A stretch of 44,619 bases of DNA, from positions 268,417 through 313,035 of the forward strand of contig NZ_LMHM01000012.1 in the NCBI RefSeq assembly GCF_001427785.1, read 5' to 3'. The DNA comes from Lysobacter sp. Root690. Its GTDB lineage: Bacteria > Pseudomonadota > Gammaproteobacteria > Xanthomonadales > Xanthomonadaceae. The translations under genes and the position numbers were made by a program. Below are positions 24,236 through 33,922 of the stretch, one piece after another. Position 1 is the first letter of the stretch. Each line of letters opens with the position of its first letter. Under the pieces are notes generated by a model. It worked only from the letters and a program-made list of their open reading frames with translations, did not search any database and was not told the DNA's origin.

Positions 24236-27200
24236 CTACCCGTTTTCCATCAATCTGGCCTGGGTCAGGAACCGTTTCAATCGCTTGCTGTGCTTCGCAG
24301 CGGCATTGCGATTGACCTCGCCAGCTATCTCGCCGTAATGGCCTGGTGCGATTTTGACCTCATGAATCCTCACGCGCGTCGGCATCGTCGTTTTGCCGAC
24401 GACAGCGCGCATGAAGGCCAGCCCCAATCCCATTTTACGCAAGTGGTCGTGGACTCGTAGCATGACGATGGTCCAGCCGTCGCGGTCGGCCTCGTGTCTG
24501 GTCAGCAGCACCACGCCTACCGACATATTCGGTATCTGGCTGTCCTCGACGGCCCCCGCGGCCAGAAAGCTTCCGCGCGAGAACTGCAGCACACCCAACT
24601 TGTAGTCGCATGCGTCGCAAAGCGCGTCGCGCACCGCCTTTGACTTGAGCATGCTTTGTTCGAGGAAGTTGATCTGCGCTTGGGCATACAGTTGATCCGC
24701 GTGGCACGCGAGTTCGTACGAGAGATTCACCGGTCCATCCGTGTCGATGCCGGCCTGTAGCGTCGGCCACTCGATCTTCAGGTAACCGTCGATCTTGGAC
24801 ATATCCAGACGGCTTTCGCAGAAATGCACGAAACGGCTGCTACGTGTCTGCAGGGTCAACGACCACACCAACCGGAACATCGGCGTCCACGACCAGTGCC
24901 GGAACTGATTGATCCAGCCGCGGTTGTCGGGGTGATTCCAGTTGCGTTCCAGTTCCAGGTCGTTGTAGACCCCTTCCATAAGCTGGATCACTTCCTGCAT
25001 GAAGTAGAAACAATCGCGGAAGTGTTCTTTCGGCGCGAGCCGCATCTCCAGCGGGGCGCCGGCTTTACCGCCGGCGTTCGGGTCGATGTTCAACAGGCCC
25101 GGATACAGCTGATGGTCCATGCAGGCCAGACCCTCGACGGTACGCTGCTTTTCCAGCAGACGCAGCAACTCGCCGCCGTGATGGCTGCGCGACACCGAAG
25201 TGGCATCGGCCGGCTCATACAGCCGGTACGTGATCTGTTTGACGAATTTTTCCTTCAGGACTACGTCTGCCAAGGTGATGCGGCCATCCAGATGCGACGG
25301 CGCGGTGCTGTCGCGTTCGAACAGGGATAGCATGTTCTGGAAACCCAGTTGGCGGTAGCACTCGAACTGGATTTCGTCGAAGAACTGGTCGCTGGTGGGC
25401 TGGTGTGGAAATTGCGGATGGACGTTGGCGTAGTTGCGGATGTCGGCCGACTCGTCGCCGAGCAACGACGGCTTGAGGTAGAGCACGACGCCTTGAGCGC
25501 CGTCCTTGTAGGTGATTTTGCCCAATGCCGCGCAGCGGCGTGCGTGACCGGTGGTCTTGCTATTGGTCTGCATCAGCGTTGTGTCGATGTCGATCTCGGC
25601 GCCGAAATCCACCCGGCACTTGTGCACCGCATTGGCCAGATCGGCGAAACGGCGGTCGTGGTCGGCGGTGGCATCCACCGCCAGGATGAAACGGCAATGC
25701 CGCCGTACCAGCTCATAGATGCCGAGATTCTCGAAATGGCCGCCATCGGTGACGTAGGCGTATTTGCCGTTCTCGTGCATGTTGCTGAGCAGTTCCGACA
25801 GCAGATTCAAGCCGGCGAAATTGGCGGCGCTGGGTTCGGCATTGTGGTTTTCCACCCACCAGCCCAGCCGTGCATTGAACAAGGTCAGCAATACGCTTAC
25901 CGCTGAGGAGCTGTGATACCCCATGCTGGGGCTGATGGCCGCGCCCGAGACCGACATGGCCGCGCCCAACGTCTGCTCGCTGGCCAGCTTCGAGGGCGAC
26001 AGACAATGTCCGCGCTGGCGCGAAACCGGCAATTCGATGCGATCGCCGATCGGGCCGGTCTGGCCTTCCGGTAGCGGCTGATGACCGCAGAACAGCGGCG
26101 AGAATACGAACGACGCGGCCTTGCGGTCCTGCCACTCCAGGCGCCGGCTTCGGACCAGATTCACCGCGCCGCACAACAGCGGATACAGCGGACGCTCGCT
26201 TTCCTCGTCGACATCGCGAAACTTGCGCAGGCGACTGAGCTTGATATCGTCTCCCTCGGGATCCAGGCCGGTTTCCAGATCGCGCACCGCGTTGGTCCGA
26301 CTGGCCGCGAGATAGCATCGGACCAGGCGATTGCGATAGAACCCGTTCATGCTGAATTCGTTTTCGTCGATGAAGTAGGCCAGCACCAGCCAGATCGCCG
26401 TGGCCACGGCCATCCCCCAGAAACCGCGGAAATCGATGCCGGTCGATTCGGAGCTCAGGTCCAGCAAGAACACGACCGCCGATCCGGCGATGATGACGAT
26501 GCCGCCGATGAACACCCACAAGGCGCAGGCCAGAAGCACGCGTTTGAAGACCTGGAACATGCCCGGCGTGAGCAGCGCTGCGCGGTCCCAGTAGCCGACG
26601 GCCGCGCCGGCGCTGCTGATCAACGCCCATGTACTCAACAAAAGCCCACTTTTGTCGGCGACGTGCCTGCTCGTATAAAGCAGGGCCGGGATGTAAACGG
26701 TCAACAGTAGCGGCAAGGTAAGTCCGCACAGGAGCCAGATGGCGCAGCGTCCCATCAGCCTGGTCCAGCGCTCGCGCGAGACCGCATCGCCAGGGGTGTA
26801 GGCCAGGCTCAGATGCAACAGGTTGATGAAGTAAAACGCGGCAAACAGCGCGGGCGCGCCGAGGCCGATCGCCAGATAGGGCTGCAGCCACGCGGCGCGG
26901 GTTGCGATTTCCGCGAACTGATTGGATTGATACAGGGTGTGCTGCAGGACCTGCGACGCCGGGACGAGAACGAACGCGGTCGCGCCGATGGCGATCATGG
27001 CGGCCGTGCCGAACACCAGTTGCTTGGCCAATCTGATGCCGAACCGGTCGCGTCGGGATGCCTCGCGCCACCACCATAGCAACCAGGTGAAGAACCCGAG
27101 CAAGTACGTGGACGCGACGGCGAATACCGCGAAATAGCTGCTTTCGGCGGACAGGGGAAAGCCAGTCAGTCGGGAAAAAACCCCGAGCACTTCCAGCTTC

Positions 27201-28099
27201 AAGGGTCTGGCCGATTCGCCGGACCACAGCAGCGACGCCAGCAGAATGAAGCTCAGCGCGAGCCCGACCGGCGGCACCACGCTCGATCCTTTGAACAGAA
27301 CGCGCGGTCTGGCGCTGACGTTGTCGCGCTCGACGATCTTCTCACGAGGTCGGGAAATCAACGCGATCACAGTACAGATCATCGCCAGCGCCCAGGCCAA
27401 TAGTGGAGCACTGGCCAGGCGCTCCAGTGCGATCACCAGCAAGGGCGGCAGAAACGCCAGAAATAGGATCAGGGCGCCCAACTGAGTCTGCGTCAGCAGC
27501 ATGTTGGAGATGTATGTCGACACGATCGAAATCCGGTCGCCGGACAGCGGACGCTTGTTCGGGCTGAGGAAATTGCTGTAGCTCCTGAGCTTGAGCACCG
27601 AGTTACTGATCGCGCTTGACGGCGTGGCCGCCTTGGCGGTGGCGGCAGCTTGTGCGGTCCGCGCGGTACCTGGTTCTGCGCTCGCTGCTTCGGTGTCTTG
27701 CGCCCGCGCGCTGGCTTGGTCGGAGGTGGGCAAAAGCTGCGTCAAGGTTGCGTCCAGATCCTGATGGTGCAGCATTGCCTGCAGGTAGCCCCCGATGTAG
27801 CCGCCGCCTGATACGGTGGAGCAGTAATGAAAGGCGCTGAGCAGCCCTCGTTTGGTCAGCGCTTGCAACACGCCCAGGCAATAGGTCGCGCTGCGGATGC
27901 CGCCGCCCGACAGCGCCAATCCCCACAGCGCTTCCTGGGTATCGCAGCCGCTGTGACGAGCGGCGCTGCCCATGATCCGGTCGATTTCCAGATTGCGAAG
28001 CGACTCGGAGAATTCGTCGTACTGTTTTTTGCGGCTATCGGCGTCGCAAACGTTGTCGCTGTTGGATCTGCGCTCATTCGAACTGCTGTGCTCGACCAT
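24236..28099 (-). CDS. Patatin-like phospholipase with split catalytic domain, ten membrane helices and GNAT-like tail
   Basis: 1287 residues from the ATG at 28099, chosen because AGGGGAGA lies upstream; earlier ATGs lack one. The N-terminus carries the patatin oxyanion loop SGGGIRS (64-70) and nucleophile segment STVSGGGYIGG (Ser97). The catalytic Asp lies in VTDGGHFENLG (Asp785). Between them lie about ten membrane helices (about 220-620) and the family motif NEFSMNGFYRNRLVRCYL. Patatins hydrolyse phospholipid or other acyl esters with a Ser-Asp dyad. The extreme C-terminus (about 1170-1265) has WTIVMLRVHDHLRKMGLGLA followed by FMRAVVG, matching the R-x-x-G-x-G acetyl-CoA motif of GNAT acetyltransferases. 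The first Gly of GxSxG is Thr here. Membrane-embedded lipase is likely; the acyltransferase tail is inference. Alone on its strand. Confidence 0.8.
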   Translation of the reverse strand: MVEHSSSNERRSNSDNVCDADSRKKQYDEFSESLRNLEIDRIMGSAARHSGCDTQEALWGLALSGGGIRSATYCLGVLQALTKRGLLSAFHYCSTVSGGGYIGGYLQAMLHHQDLDATLTQLLPTSDQASARAQDTEAASAEPGTARTAQAAATAKAATPSSAISNSVLKLRSYSNFLSPNKRPLSGDRISIVSTYISNMLLTQTQLGALILFLAFLPPLLVIALERLASAPLLAWALAMICTVIALISRPREKIVERDNVSARPRVLFKGSSVVPPVGLALSFILLASLLWSGESARPLKLEVLGVFSRLTGFPLSAESSYFAVFAVASTYLLGFFTWLLWWWREASRRDRFGIRLAKQLVFGTAAMIAIGATAFVLVPASQVLQHTLYQSNQFAEIATRAAWLQPYLAIGLGAPALFAAFYFINLLHLSLAYTPGDAVSRERWTRLMGRCAIWLLCGLTLPLLLTVYIPALLYTSRHVADKSGLLLSTWALISSAGAAVGYWDRAALLTPGMFQVFKRVLLACALWVFIGGIVIIAGSAVVFLLDLSSESTGIDFRGFWGMAVATAIWLVLAYFIDENEFSMNGFYRNRLVRCYLAASRTNAVRDLETGLDPEGDDIKLSRLRKFRDVDEESERPLYPLLCGAVNLVRSRRLEWQDRKAASFVFSPLFCGHQPLPEGQTGPIGDRIELPVSRQRGHCLSPSKLASEQTLGAAMSVSGAAISPSMGYHSSSAVSVLLTLFNARLGWWVENHNAEPSAANFAGLNLLSELLSNMHENGKYAYVTDGGHFENLGIYELVRRHCRFILAVDATADHDRRFADLANAVHKCRVDFGAEIDIDTTLMQTNSKTTGHARRCAALGKITYKDGAQGVVLYLKPSLLGDESADIRNYANVHPQFPHQPTSDQFFDEIQFECYRQLGFQNMLSLFERDSTAPSHLDGRITLADVVLKEKFVKQITYRLYEPADATSVSRSHHGGELLRLLEKQRTVEGLACMDHQLYPGLLNIDPNAGGKAGAPLEMRLAPKEHFRDCFYFMQEVIQLMEGVYNDLELERNWNHPDNRGWINQFRHWSWTPMFRLVWSLTLQTRSSRFVHFCESRLDMSKIDGYLKIEWPTLQAGIDTDGPVNLSYELACHADQLYAQAQINFLEQSMLKSKAVRDALCDACDYKLGVLQFSRGSFLAAGAVEDSQIPNMSVGVVLLTRHEADRDGWTIVMLRVHDHLRKMGLGLAFMRAVVGKTTMPTRVRIHEVKIAPGHYGEIAGEVNRNAAAKHSKRLKRFLTQARLMENG

Positions 28100-28579
28100 G
28101 TCCTTGTCTCCCCTGCGCGCGCGGATGGGCATTGGGGCCGAAAACACAGCGTCACGTAGGCCATGGCATGGCCTGCATCGCAATGATCAAGGAGTAAACG
28201 ATTGAAGCGAGCGGCAACCCCCGACGGATCCAAGTGTCGATCCGCGTCGCGCGGGTCGCACACCGTGTGGCGGTCACGATGGTCGCCAGTCCCCTGTCCT
28301 TGGCCTCATAGACCCTTCAACGCGTAGTGTTGAAAGTACAGGTCAGGGTCTTCGCGAATTCGCCGATATTCAGCGCGATAAGTCACGCGCGATACGCACG
28401 ATTTCAAATTCAAGCTGTTTTATCGGCTATCCATGACGATGTGATTCATGCCGGTAACGTATTGGCTCACGAAAGCTCACCGCAGGCCGCACGAATTTAT
28501 CGACCGCAAACGTGGTTTGCGATTTTCCCATGCGATGCATCAACGATGCCGACTTAGTGCGAGCGGCTGCGGTTCCCGA
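28100..28579. other. Intergenic region upstream of the patatin gene
   Basis: 480 bases with lower G+C than the surroundings, especially 28370-28460 (for example ATTTCAAATTCAAGCTG). No reading frame has a ribosome site plus recognisable sequence. It should contain the minus-strand promoter of the patatin gene; no consensus is obvious. Confidence 0.45.
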
Positions 28580-29686
28580 TCACTGCGGTTCGGCGTTAGC
28601 TTCCGGCAACTCGATGATGAAGCGCGAACCACCGCTCTTGCGCGATTCGTACCACAGCTGGCCGCCGGCGTTGACCACGATCTGCTTGGCCAGCGACAAG
28701 CCCAGGCCGTTCGACAGGCCGTCGTCGAGGTCGTCGTCGTGCAGGCGCACGAACGGCTTGAACAGTTCGCGCTGGCGCGCGGCCGGGATGCCCGGGCCGC
28801 GGTCGGCGACGATCAGTTGCCAGAAGCCCGGCGCGCTGTTGCGCGCGGCCAGCAGCAGGTCGCTGCCGGGGGCGTATTTCATCGCGTTGGTGACCAGGTT
28901 TTCGCTGACCTGACGCAATACGCGCGGGTCCATCGCGACCTTCGCCGCGCCGCCGGGCGGCGGCGCGATCTCGACCCGGATGCCGCGCGCGTCGAGTTGC
29001 ATCTCGTAGCGGCGCACCAGCCAGTCCAGGGTTTCGCTCAGGTCGGCGCGGCCGTTCTGCTGCGCGCGTTCGCGGGTGCCGGCCTGGCTTTCCAGGTAGT
29101 GGCGGATGTAGCCGAGCGCGTCGTCGGCGCTCTCGTGGATCATCTGCAGATAGCGCGGCACGCGCTCGGGCTTGCAGCCGTGGTTGATCAGCAGGTCGCT
29201 AGCGAACAGCACGCTGGTCAACGGGTTCTTGAGGTCGTGCGCGACCAGGTTGACCAGTTCCTCGCGTTCGCGCGCGACCCGCTCGAGGCGGTCGCGGGTC
29301 AGCTTGAGGCCGACGTGGGCGTTGACCCGGGCGAGCAGTTCCTCGGGCAGGAACGGTTTGGTGACGTAGTCGACCACGCCGGCGTCGAACGCGCGCAGCA
29401 GCAGGTCGCGGTCGTGGGCGGCGGTCACGAACACCACCGGCACGCGCAGCGGCGAACCGGCGCGCAGCGCGGACATGACTTCGAAGCCGTCCATGCCGGG
29501 CATCATCACGTCGAGCAGGATCAGGTCGGGCGGGGATTCGGCGTACAGCCGCAGCGCCTCGTCGCCGGTGGAGGCCGAAACCACTTCATAGCCCTGCCGG
29601 GACAATAAAGCGGTCACCACGCGCAGGTTCGCGGCCTGATCGTCCACGACAAGAATTCGGCCGGTGGATGTCGCGGGTGTGCTCAT
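28580..29686 (-). CDS. Response regulator-histidine kinase fusion (cytosolic)
   Basis: 368 residues with no signal or membrane helix. A receiver domain comes first (9-125; acidic D15-D16, phospho-acceptor Asp59 in LLDVMMPGMDG, Thr88, Lys110 in VTKPF), followed by a HisKA helix pair with the phospho-His in VAHDLKNPLTS (His150), then a HATPase domain with N box ENLVTNAMKYA, G1 DRGPGIP and G2 GLGLSLAK. This REC-first order is typical of hybrid kinases that receive a phosphate from another kinase and pass it on, rather than of membrane sensors. The start is ATG at 29686 after AGGA; the upstream in-frame ATG at 29743 is less likely. Divergent from the aldo/keto reductase gene. Its input and output partners are not in the window. 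Confidence 0.92.
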   Translation of the reverse strand: MSTPATSTGRILVVDDQAANLRVVTALLSRQGYEVVSASTGDEALRLYAESPPDLILLDVMMPGMDGFEVMSALRAGSPLRVPVVFVTAAHDRDLLLRAFDAGVVDYVTKPFLPEELLARVNAHVGLKLTRDRLERVAREREELVNLVAHDLKNPLTSVLFASDLLINHGCKPERVPRYLQMIHESADDALGYIRHYLESQAGTRERAQQNGRADLSETLDWLVRRYEMQLDARGIRVEIAPPPGGAAKVAMDPRVLRQVSENLVTNAMKYAPGSDLLLAARNSAPGFWQLIVADRGPGIPAARQRELFKPFVRLHDDDLDDGLSNGLGLSLAKQIVVNAGGQLWYESRKSGGSRFIIELPEANAEPQ

Positions 29687-29834
29687 ACGTCCTGTAGATC
29701 CCTGGATCACCTGGGGAAGCGTGATTTCACGCCGATTTCGCATACATGAATTGCATGGAAATCGTGTGGAAAGTTAACAGAAACCTTCACGCAAAGGCGG
29801 GATGGTCACCCATAAAGCTGAATTGTTCACGCCG

Positions 29835-29853
29835 CTGCGGCAAGCTGCCGCAG
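29835..29853 (+). promoter_or_regulatory. Perfect hairpin in the aldo/keto reductase leader
   Basis: CTGCGGCA-AGC-TGCCGCAG forms an eight-base perfect stem with a three-base loop, about 85 bases before the ATG at 29938. It may be an operator or an mRNA structure; no T-run follows, so a simple terminator is unlikely. Confidence 0.4.
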
Positions 29854-29937
29854 TTGGCAATGCGGCCCTGCAAATCCGGCCTGTCCGCGGCATTTGCGGC
29901 GGCGCATCATGCAGCCCTGTCCATTAAGGAAATCCTA

Positions 29938-30891
29938 ATGAGCCTGCGTCCGCTCGGTCGCTCGTCCCTGCGTGTCGCGCCGCTGGCGTTCGGCGGCAAT
30001 GTGTTCGGCTGGAGTGCCGACGAGGCGACCACGTTCGCCCTGCTCGACGGCTTCGTCGACGCCGGCTTTGCCCTGGTCGACACCGCGGATATGTATTCCT
30101 CGTGGGTGCCGGGCAATCGCGGCGGCGAGTCGGAGACGCTGATCGGGCGCTGGCTGGCCCACGGCGGCGGTCGCCGCGAGCGGGTGGTGATCGCGACCAA
30201 GGTCGCCAAATGGTCGCAGCGCCCGGGCCTGTCGCCGGCCAATATCCAGGCCGCGGCCGAGGATTCGCTGCGCCGGCTGGGGACCGAGGTCATCGATCTG
30301 TACCAGGCCCACGAGGACGATCCGAGCGTGCCGCTGGAAGACACCCTGGGCGCGTTCGCGCGGCTGATCGAGCAGGGCAAGGTGCGCGCGATCGGCGCGT
30401 CCAACTATTCCGCCGCGCGCCTGGCGCAGGCCCTGGACGTGGCCGAACGGCACGGGCTGCCGCGCTTCGAGACCTTGCAGCCGCATTACAACCTCTACGA
30501 CCGGCAGGTGTTCGAAGCCGAATTGGAACCGTTGGTGCGCGAGCGCGGAATCGGGGTGATCAATTACTACGCTCTGGCCAGCGGGTTTCTGACCGGCAAG
30601 TACCGCAGCCGCGCCGACCTGGGCAAGAGCCGCGCGCGCGGCGGCGCGGTCGAAAAGTACCTCGATGCGCGCGGCCTGCGCATCCTGGCCGCGCTCGACG
30701 AGGTCTCCGGCGCGCATGGCGCGACCCCGGCGCAAGTCGCATTGGCCTGGCTGATCGCGCGGCCGTCGATCACCGCGCCGATCGCCAGCGCGACCAGCAC
30801 GGCGCAGTTGCAGGAATTGCTCGCGGCGACGCGGCTGAGCCTGGCGGCGGACGAGATCGCGGCGCTGGATGCGGCGAGCGCCGAAGCCTGA
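29938..30891 (+). CDS. Aldo/keto reductase
   Basis: 317 residues, a TIM-barrel NADPH-dependent oxidoreductase. The catalytic tetrad is visible: Asp48 and Tyr53 in DTADMY, Lys88 in IATKVAK, His125 in LYQAHEDD. The cofactor-binding region near the C-terminus, with IASATSTAQLQELLAA, is present. Sequences of this type (YghZ/IolS/Tas-like) reduce aldehydes and ketones in the cytosol. The start is ATG at 29938 with AAGGA seven bases upstream; the frame extends upstream without coding character. Divergent from the two-component fusion. Confidence 0.92.
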   Translation: MSLRPLGRSSLRVAPLAFGGNVFGWSADEATTFALLDGFVDAGFALVDTADMYSSWVPGNRGGESETLIGRWLAHGGGRRERVVIATKVAKWSQRPGLSPANIQAAAEDSLRRLGTEVIDLYQAHEDDPSVPLEDTLGAFARLIEQGKVRAIGASNYSAARLAQALDVAERHGLPRFETLQPHYNLYDRQVFEAELEPLVRERGIGVINYYALASGFLTGKYRSRADLGKSRARGGAVEKYLDARGLRILAALDEVSGAHGATPAQVALAWLIARPSITAPIASATSTAQLQELLAATRLSLAADEIAALDAASAEA

Positions 30892-31023
30892 CGCGCGATC
30901 GCATCGCCATCGCATCCATATCGCATCTGCCCCGCATCTGTACCGGCACGCGAACGCGACAACTGACTCTGCCGCCTCGCCCGCTTTCGCCTTAGGCTGC
31001 GCCTTGCCACGAACGCCCCCGCC

Positions 31024-31995
31024 ATGAACGCCGCCACGTCCACCGCCGCCGCACCCGTCGCCACGTCCCGCCGCGTCGGCATCGCCCTGGCCGCGTCCGG
31101 CGCGATCCTGTTTTCGGCCAAGGCGATCCTGGCCAAGTTGCAGTACCGCTACGGCGTGGACTCGCTGCAGGTGCTGACCTTGCGCATGGCGTTCTCGCTG
31201 CCGCTGTTCGCCCTGCTCGGCGTCCGCGAAACCCGCCGCGCCCGCGCGCGCCGGGCGCTGCCGTCGCGGCGCGACTGGGGCCTGATCGTGATCCTCGGCG
31301 TGCTCGGCTACTACCTGTCCAGCCTGCTGGATTTCTGGGGCCTGGAGTACGTGCCGGTGTCGCTGGAGCGGCTGATCCTGTTCCTCAATCCGACCATCGT
31401 GCTGCTGATCGGCCTGTTCGCGTTCAAGCGCAAGGTCGCGGCCAAGGAATGGATCGCGCTGGCGGTGAGTTACGCCGGCGTGGTGCTGGTGATGGTCGAG
31501 AACCTGCGCGTGCAGGGCGACCACGTGCTGTTCGGCAGCGCGCTGGTGCTCGGCGCGGCGGTGAGCTATGCGCTGTACCTGGCGATGTCGGGTGAGCTGG
31601 TCAAGCGGCTGGGTTCGCTGCAGTTGGTCGCCTACGCGATGATCGTCTCGACCGCGGCGGTGATGATCCATTACCTGATCGCGCGCGCGCCGTCGGCGCT
31701 GTTCGGCCTGCCGTGGCAGGTGTACGCCTGGGCTGTGGCCAACGCGGTGTTCTGCACCTTCCTGCCGGTGACCTTCACCATGGCCGCGGTCGCGCGGCTC
31801 GGCGCCGGCACCGCGGCGCAGTTCTCGGTGATCGGGCCGGTGTCGCTGGTGTTCCTCGGCGCCTGGGTGCTCGGCGAACCGATCACCGCGATCCAGCTGA
31901 TCGGCACCGCGGTGGTGCTCGGCGGGGTGGTGATCCTGAGCCGGCCCGGGGCCAACTCGGTGCCGATCACCGCCACGCCGACGGCGCCGAAGTAG
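31024..31995 (+). CDS. EamA-family (DMT) transporter
   Basis: 323 residues with ten predicted membrane helices arranged as two EamA repeats (about 20-150 and 165-300). Typical pieces are GIALAASGAILFSAKAILAK at the start, SSLLDFWGLEYVPVSLERLI in the first repeat and FSVIGPVSLVFLGAWVLGEP in the second. Members of the drug/metabolite transporter superfamily export amino acids, nucleotides or other small metabolites, or act as importers; the substrate is not evident. It follows the aldo/keto reductase by 130 bases on the same strand and ends 20 bases from a convergent gene. Confidence 0.92.
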   Translation: MNAATSTAAAPVATSRRVGIALAASGAILFSAKAILAKLQYRYGVDSLQVLTLRMAFSLPLFALLGVRETRRARARRALPSRRDWGLIVILGVLGYYLSSLLDFWGLEYVPVSLERLILFLNPTIVLLIGLFAFKRKVAAKEWIALAVSYAGVVLVMVENLRVQGDHVLFGSALVLGAAVSYALYLAMSGELVKRLGSLQLVAYAMIVSTAAVMIHYLIARAPSALFGLPWQVYAWAVANAVFCTFLPVTFTMAAVARLGAGTAAQFSVIGPVSLVFLGAWVLGEPITAIQLIGTAVVLGGVVILSRPGANSVPITATPTAPK

Positions 31996-32016
31996 TGCCG
32001 CGGCGCGCCGCGCGCG

Positions 32017-33807
32017 TCAGTGCGTGGCCGACATCGCGATCGGGAAGAAATGCAGTTCGGTGAACAGCCCGCCGCTGGGACAGCTGCTGCTGGCCAGGGT
32101 CGACAGGTGGCTCTGGCGGAACGCCAGGTCGCCGTAGCTGCGCAGGGTCGTCGGCACGGCCGGATCGGGCAGGGTGTAGGTCTGCGGGACGTCCAGGGTG
32201 CCGCCGGCGGGGGCGCCGGTCAGGAAGTCCGACAACGCCGCCTGGGCGCCGCTGGCGCGCGGGGCGATGTGGGTGAAGTCGGTGTCGGTTTCCGGGCCGT
32301 GGCAGGCGCCGCAGGTGTTGAGCGAGAACTTGTGGCGGGCGTTGTTGTTGGCGATCAGGTTGTGCTGCCAATACGGTTCGGTGACCGTATCGCCGCCCAG
32401 GAATCGCGTCCCCGCGTAGATCTGCGGCACCCGGTAAGTGCCGGCCAGAATCGCCGGCGCGTTGGCATTGACGTACTGGGGCAGGCGCGGGCTGGCCGAG
32501 GCGGTGGTGTTGAACGACCGGTCCGGGGTCTGCTTGGTGGTCGCGGGCCGCAGCCACGGGCCGGCGGTGATCAGCTGGTCCTCGCGCTGGCGCCAGTCCC
32601 AGAACGGATGCCACGGTTCTTCGTTGGTGCGCACCTGGTTGATCGCGCTGCGGTTGGGCTTGCCCGGCGAGGCGTTGGCCAGGGCGAACTGATCGGTCAG
32701 CGCCTGCAGTGCGGCGTTGTAGCCCGACGAGCCCAGCACCAGCGTGCTCAGGCCGGCCCATTGCTGGGCATAACTGCGCACCGCCGGGCATCCGAGTTTC
32801 GGCACGCCGTATTCGAGGATCACGGTCAGCGGAACTTCCTGGCAACCGCCGCCGGTCATCGGCCGGATCACCCCGAACACGAACCGGCCTTCGCCTGCGC
32901 TGCCGCCGCCGTAGGCCGAATTAGTGCGCAGGTCGACCCGGTTGACGATCGCCAGCAAGCGCATCGGCGACTTGGCCAGGTTGAGCTTGCCGCCGGACAG
33001 CCGCGGCCATTCGCTCAGGATTTGCGAGAACGCGGGCGAGCCGTCGACGGTGTAGCCGTTGACGGTCGAGGCGCCGGCATGCGCCAGCAGCCACTGGGCG
33101 ACGAAGTCCGACGGGTCGACCCCGGTGACCGGCTGGTTGGCCATGTCGGTCATGAGCTTGTTGAAAGTCCACGCGCCGTTGGGATTGCCGGTATTGGTGC
33201 AGGCGTCATAGGTGCGGGTCGGGTCTTCGACCACCAGCGGATGGACCACCATCAGCGAGCGCGGCGCGCTGATCGCGATCGGCGGGCCGAGCAGGACGTC
33301 GCGCGGAATCCGGATCGCGACCTGGCGCGCGATGTCGCTGCGTAGCTGAGCCGGATCGAGAAACGCCCACGGCGCATCGCCGATGTGTTCGCGACCGTCG
33401 AAGCGCGGCACCCACGGCTTGCTCGGGGCGAGTTGCTGGCGGCGGGTCTGTTCGGCGAGGAAGGCGTCGAAATCGAAGGCGATGACCGCGGTGTAGCGCT
33501 GCGGATTCTGGCTGTCGCGGACCAGGGTGGCCTGACGGCCGCCGACCTGCAGCGGCAGGCTGGCCGGTAGCGCCTGGTTGGCGGCGTAGGTCACCGCCAG
33601 CAGCGCGTTGTTGCCTTGGCTGTCCTGCGTGCGCGCGGTGATGTACAGGTCGGCGACGGTCGGCGGGATCAGATCGAAGCCGCCGTCGTCCGCAGCGGCG
33701 ACGACGCGACCGCTCGCGCTGTCGGCGGGAACGGGGTAAAGCAAATAGGCCGACGCCGCGCATACCGCGGCGACGAACCCGAAGGTGATCGAACGAAGAC
33801 CGGACAT
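32017..33807 (-). CDS. Exported protein with single CxxCH motif, copy 2
   Basis: 596 residues with a signal peptide (about 1-30). It is a clear paralogue of the gene immediately upstream: both share FDFD followed by aromatic residues, a MVxHPxVVEDPTRTxDAC segment, NPNGAWTFNxxMTxMANQP, RLLAIVNRxDxRxNSAYGGG, TVILEY and CPAVR. A single haem-type motif C499-G-A-C502-H503 lies in NTCGACHGPETD. An exported single CxxCH suggests covalent c-type haem attachment by the Ccm machinery, but a distal Met ligand was not identified. No named family is recognised. AGGAG precedes the ATG. Second gene of a likely two-gene unit, convergent with the EamA gene. Confidence 0.75.
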   Translation of the reverse strand: MSGLRSITFGFVAAVCAASAYLLYPVPADSASGRVVAAADDGGFDLIPPTVADLYITARTQDSQGNNALLAVTYAANQALPASLPLQVGGRQATLVRDSQNPQRYTAVIAFDFDAFLAEQTRRQQLAPSKPWVPRFDGREHIGDAPWAFLDPAQLRSDIARQVAIRIPRDVLLGPPIAISAPRSLMVVHPLVVEDPTRTYDACTNTGNPNGAWTFNKLMTDMANQPVTGVDPSDFVAQWLLAHAGASTVNGYTVDGSPAFSQILSEWPRLSGGKLNLAKSPMRLLAIVNRVDLRTNSAYGGGSAGEGRFVFGVIRPMTGGGCQEVPLTVILEYGVPKLGCPAVRSYAQQWAGLSTLVLGSSGYNAALQALTDQFALANASPGKPNRSAINQVRTNEEPWHPFWDWRQREDQLITAGPWLRPATTKQTPDRSFNTTASASPRLPQYVNANAPAILAGTYRVPQIYAGTRFLGGDTVTEPYWQHNLIANNNARHKFSLNTCGACHGPETDTDFTHIAPRASGAQAALSDFLTGAPAGGTLDVPQTYTLPDPAVPTTLRSYGDLAFRQSHLSTLASSSCPSGGLFTELHFFPIAMSATH

Positions 33808-33922
33808 GGCAAGGCTCCTGCGAAGGCGGGTCGGACTCGGGCGGCGTCGGCGCGGTGGCGCATGCGGCGCGGCCGCGGATGTGCGCGCGCGACGGGGCGG
33901 CCGCGGCCGCCCCGCGCATGGC

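Noticed and set aside
28327-28557. 76-codon plus-strand frame upstream of the patatin gene
   Set aside because: No ribosome site and no family; more likely part of the promoter region.
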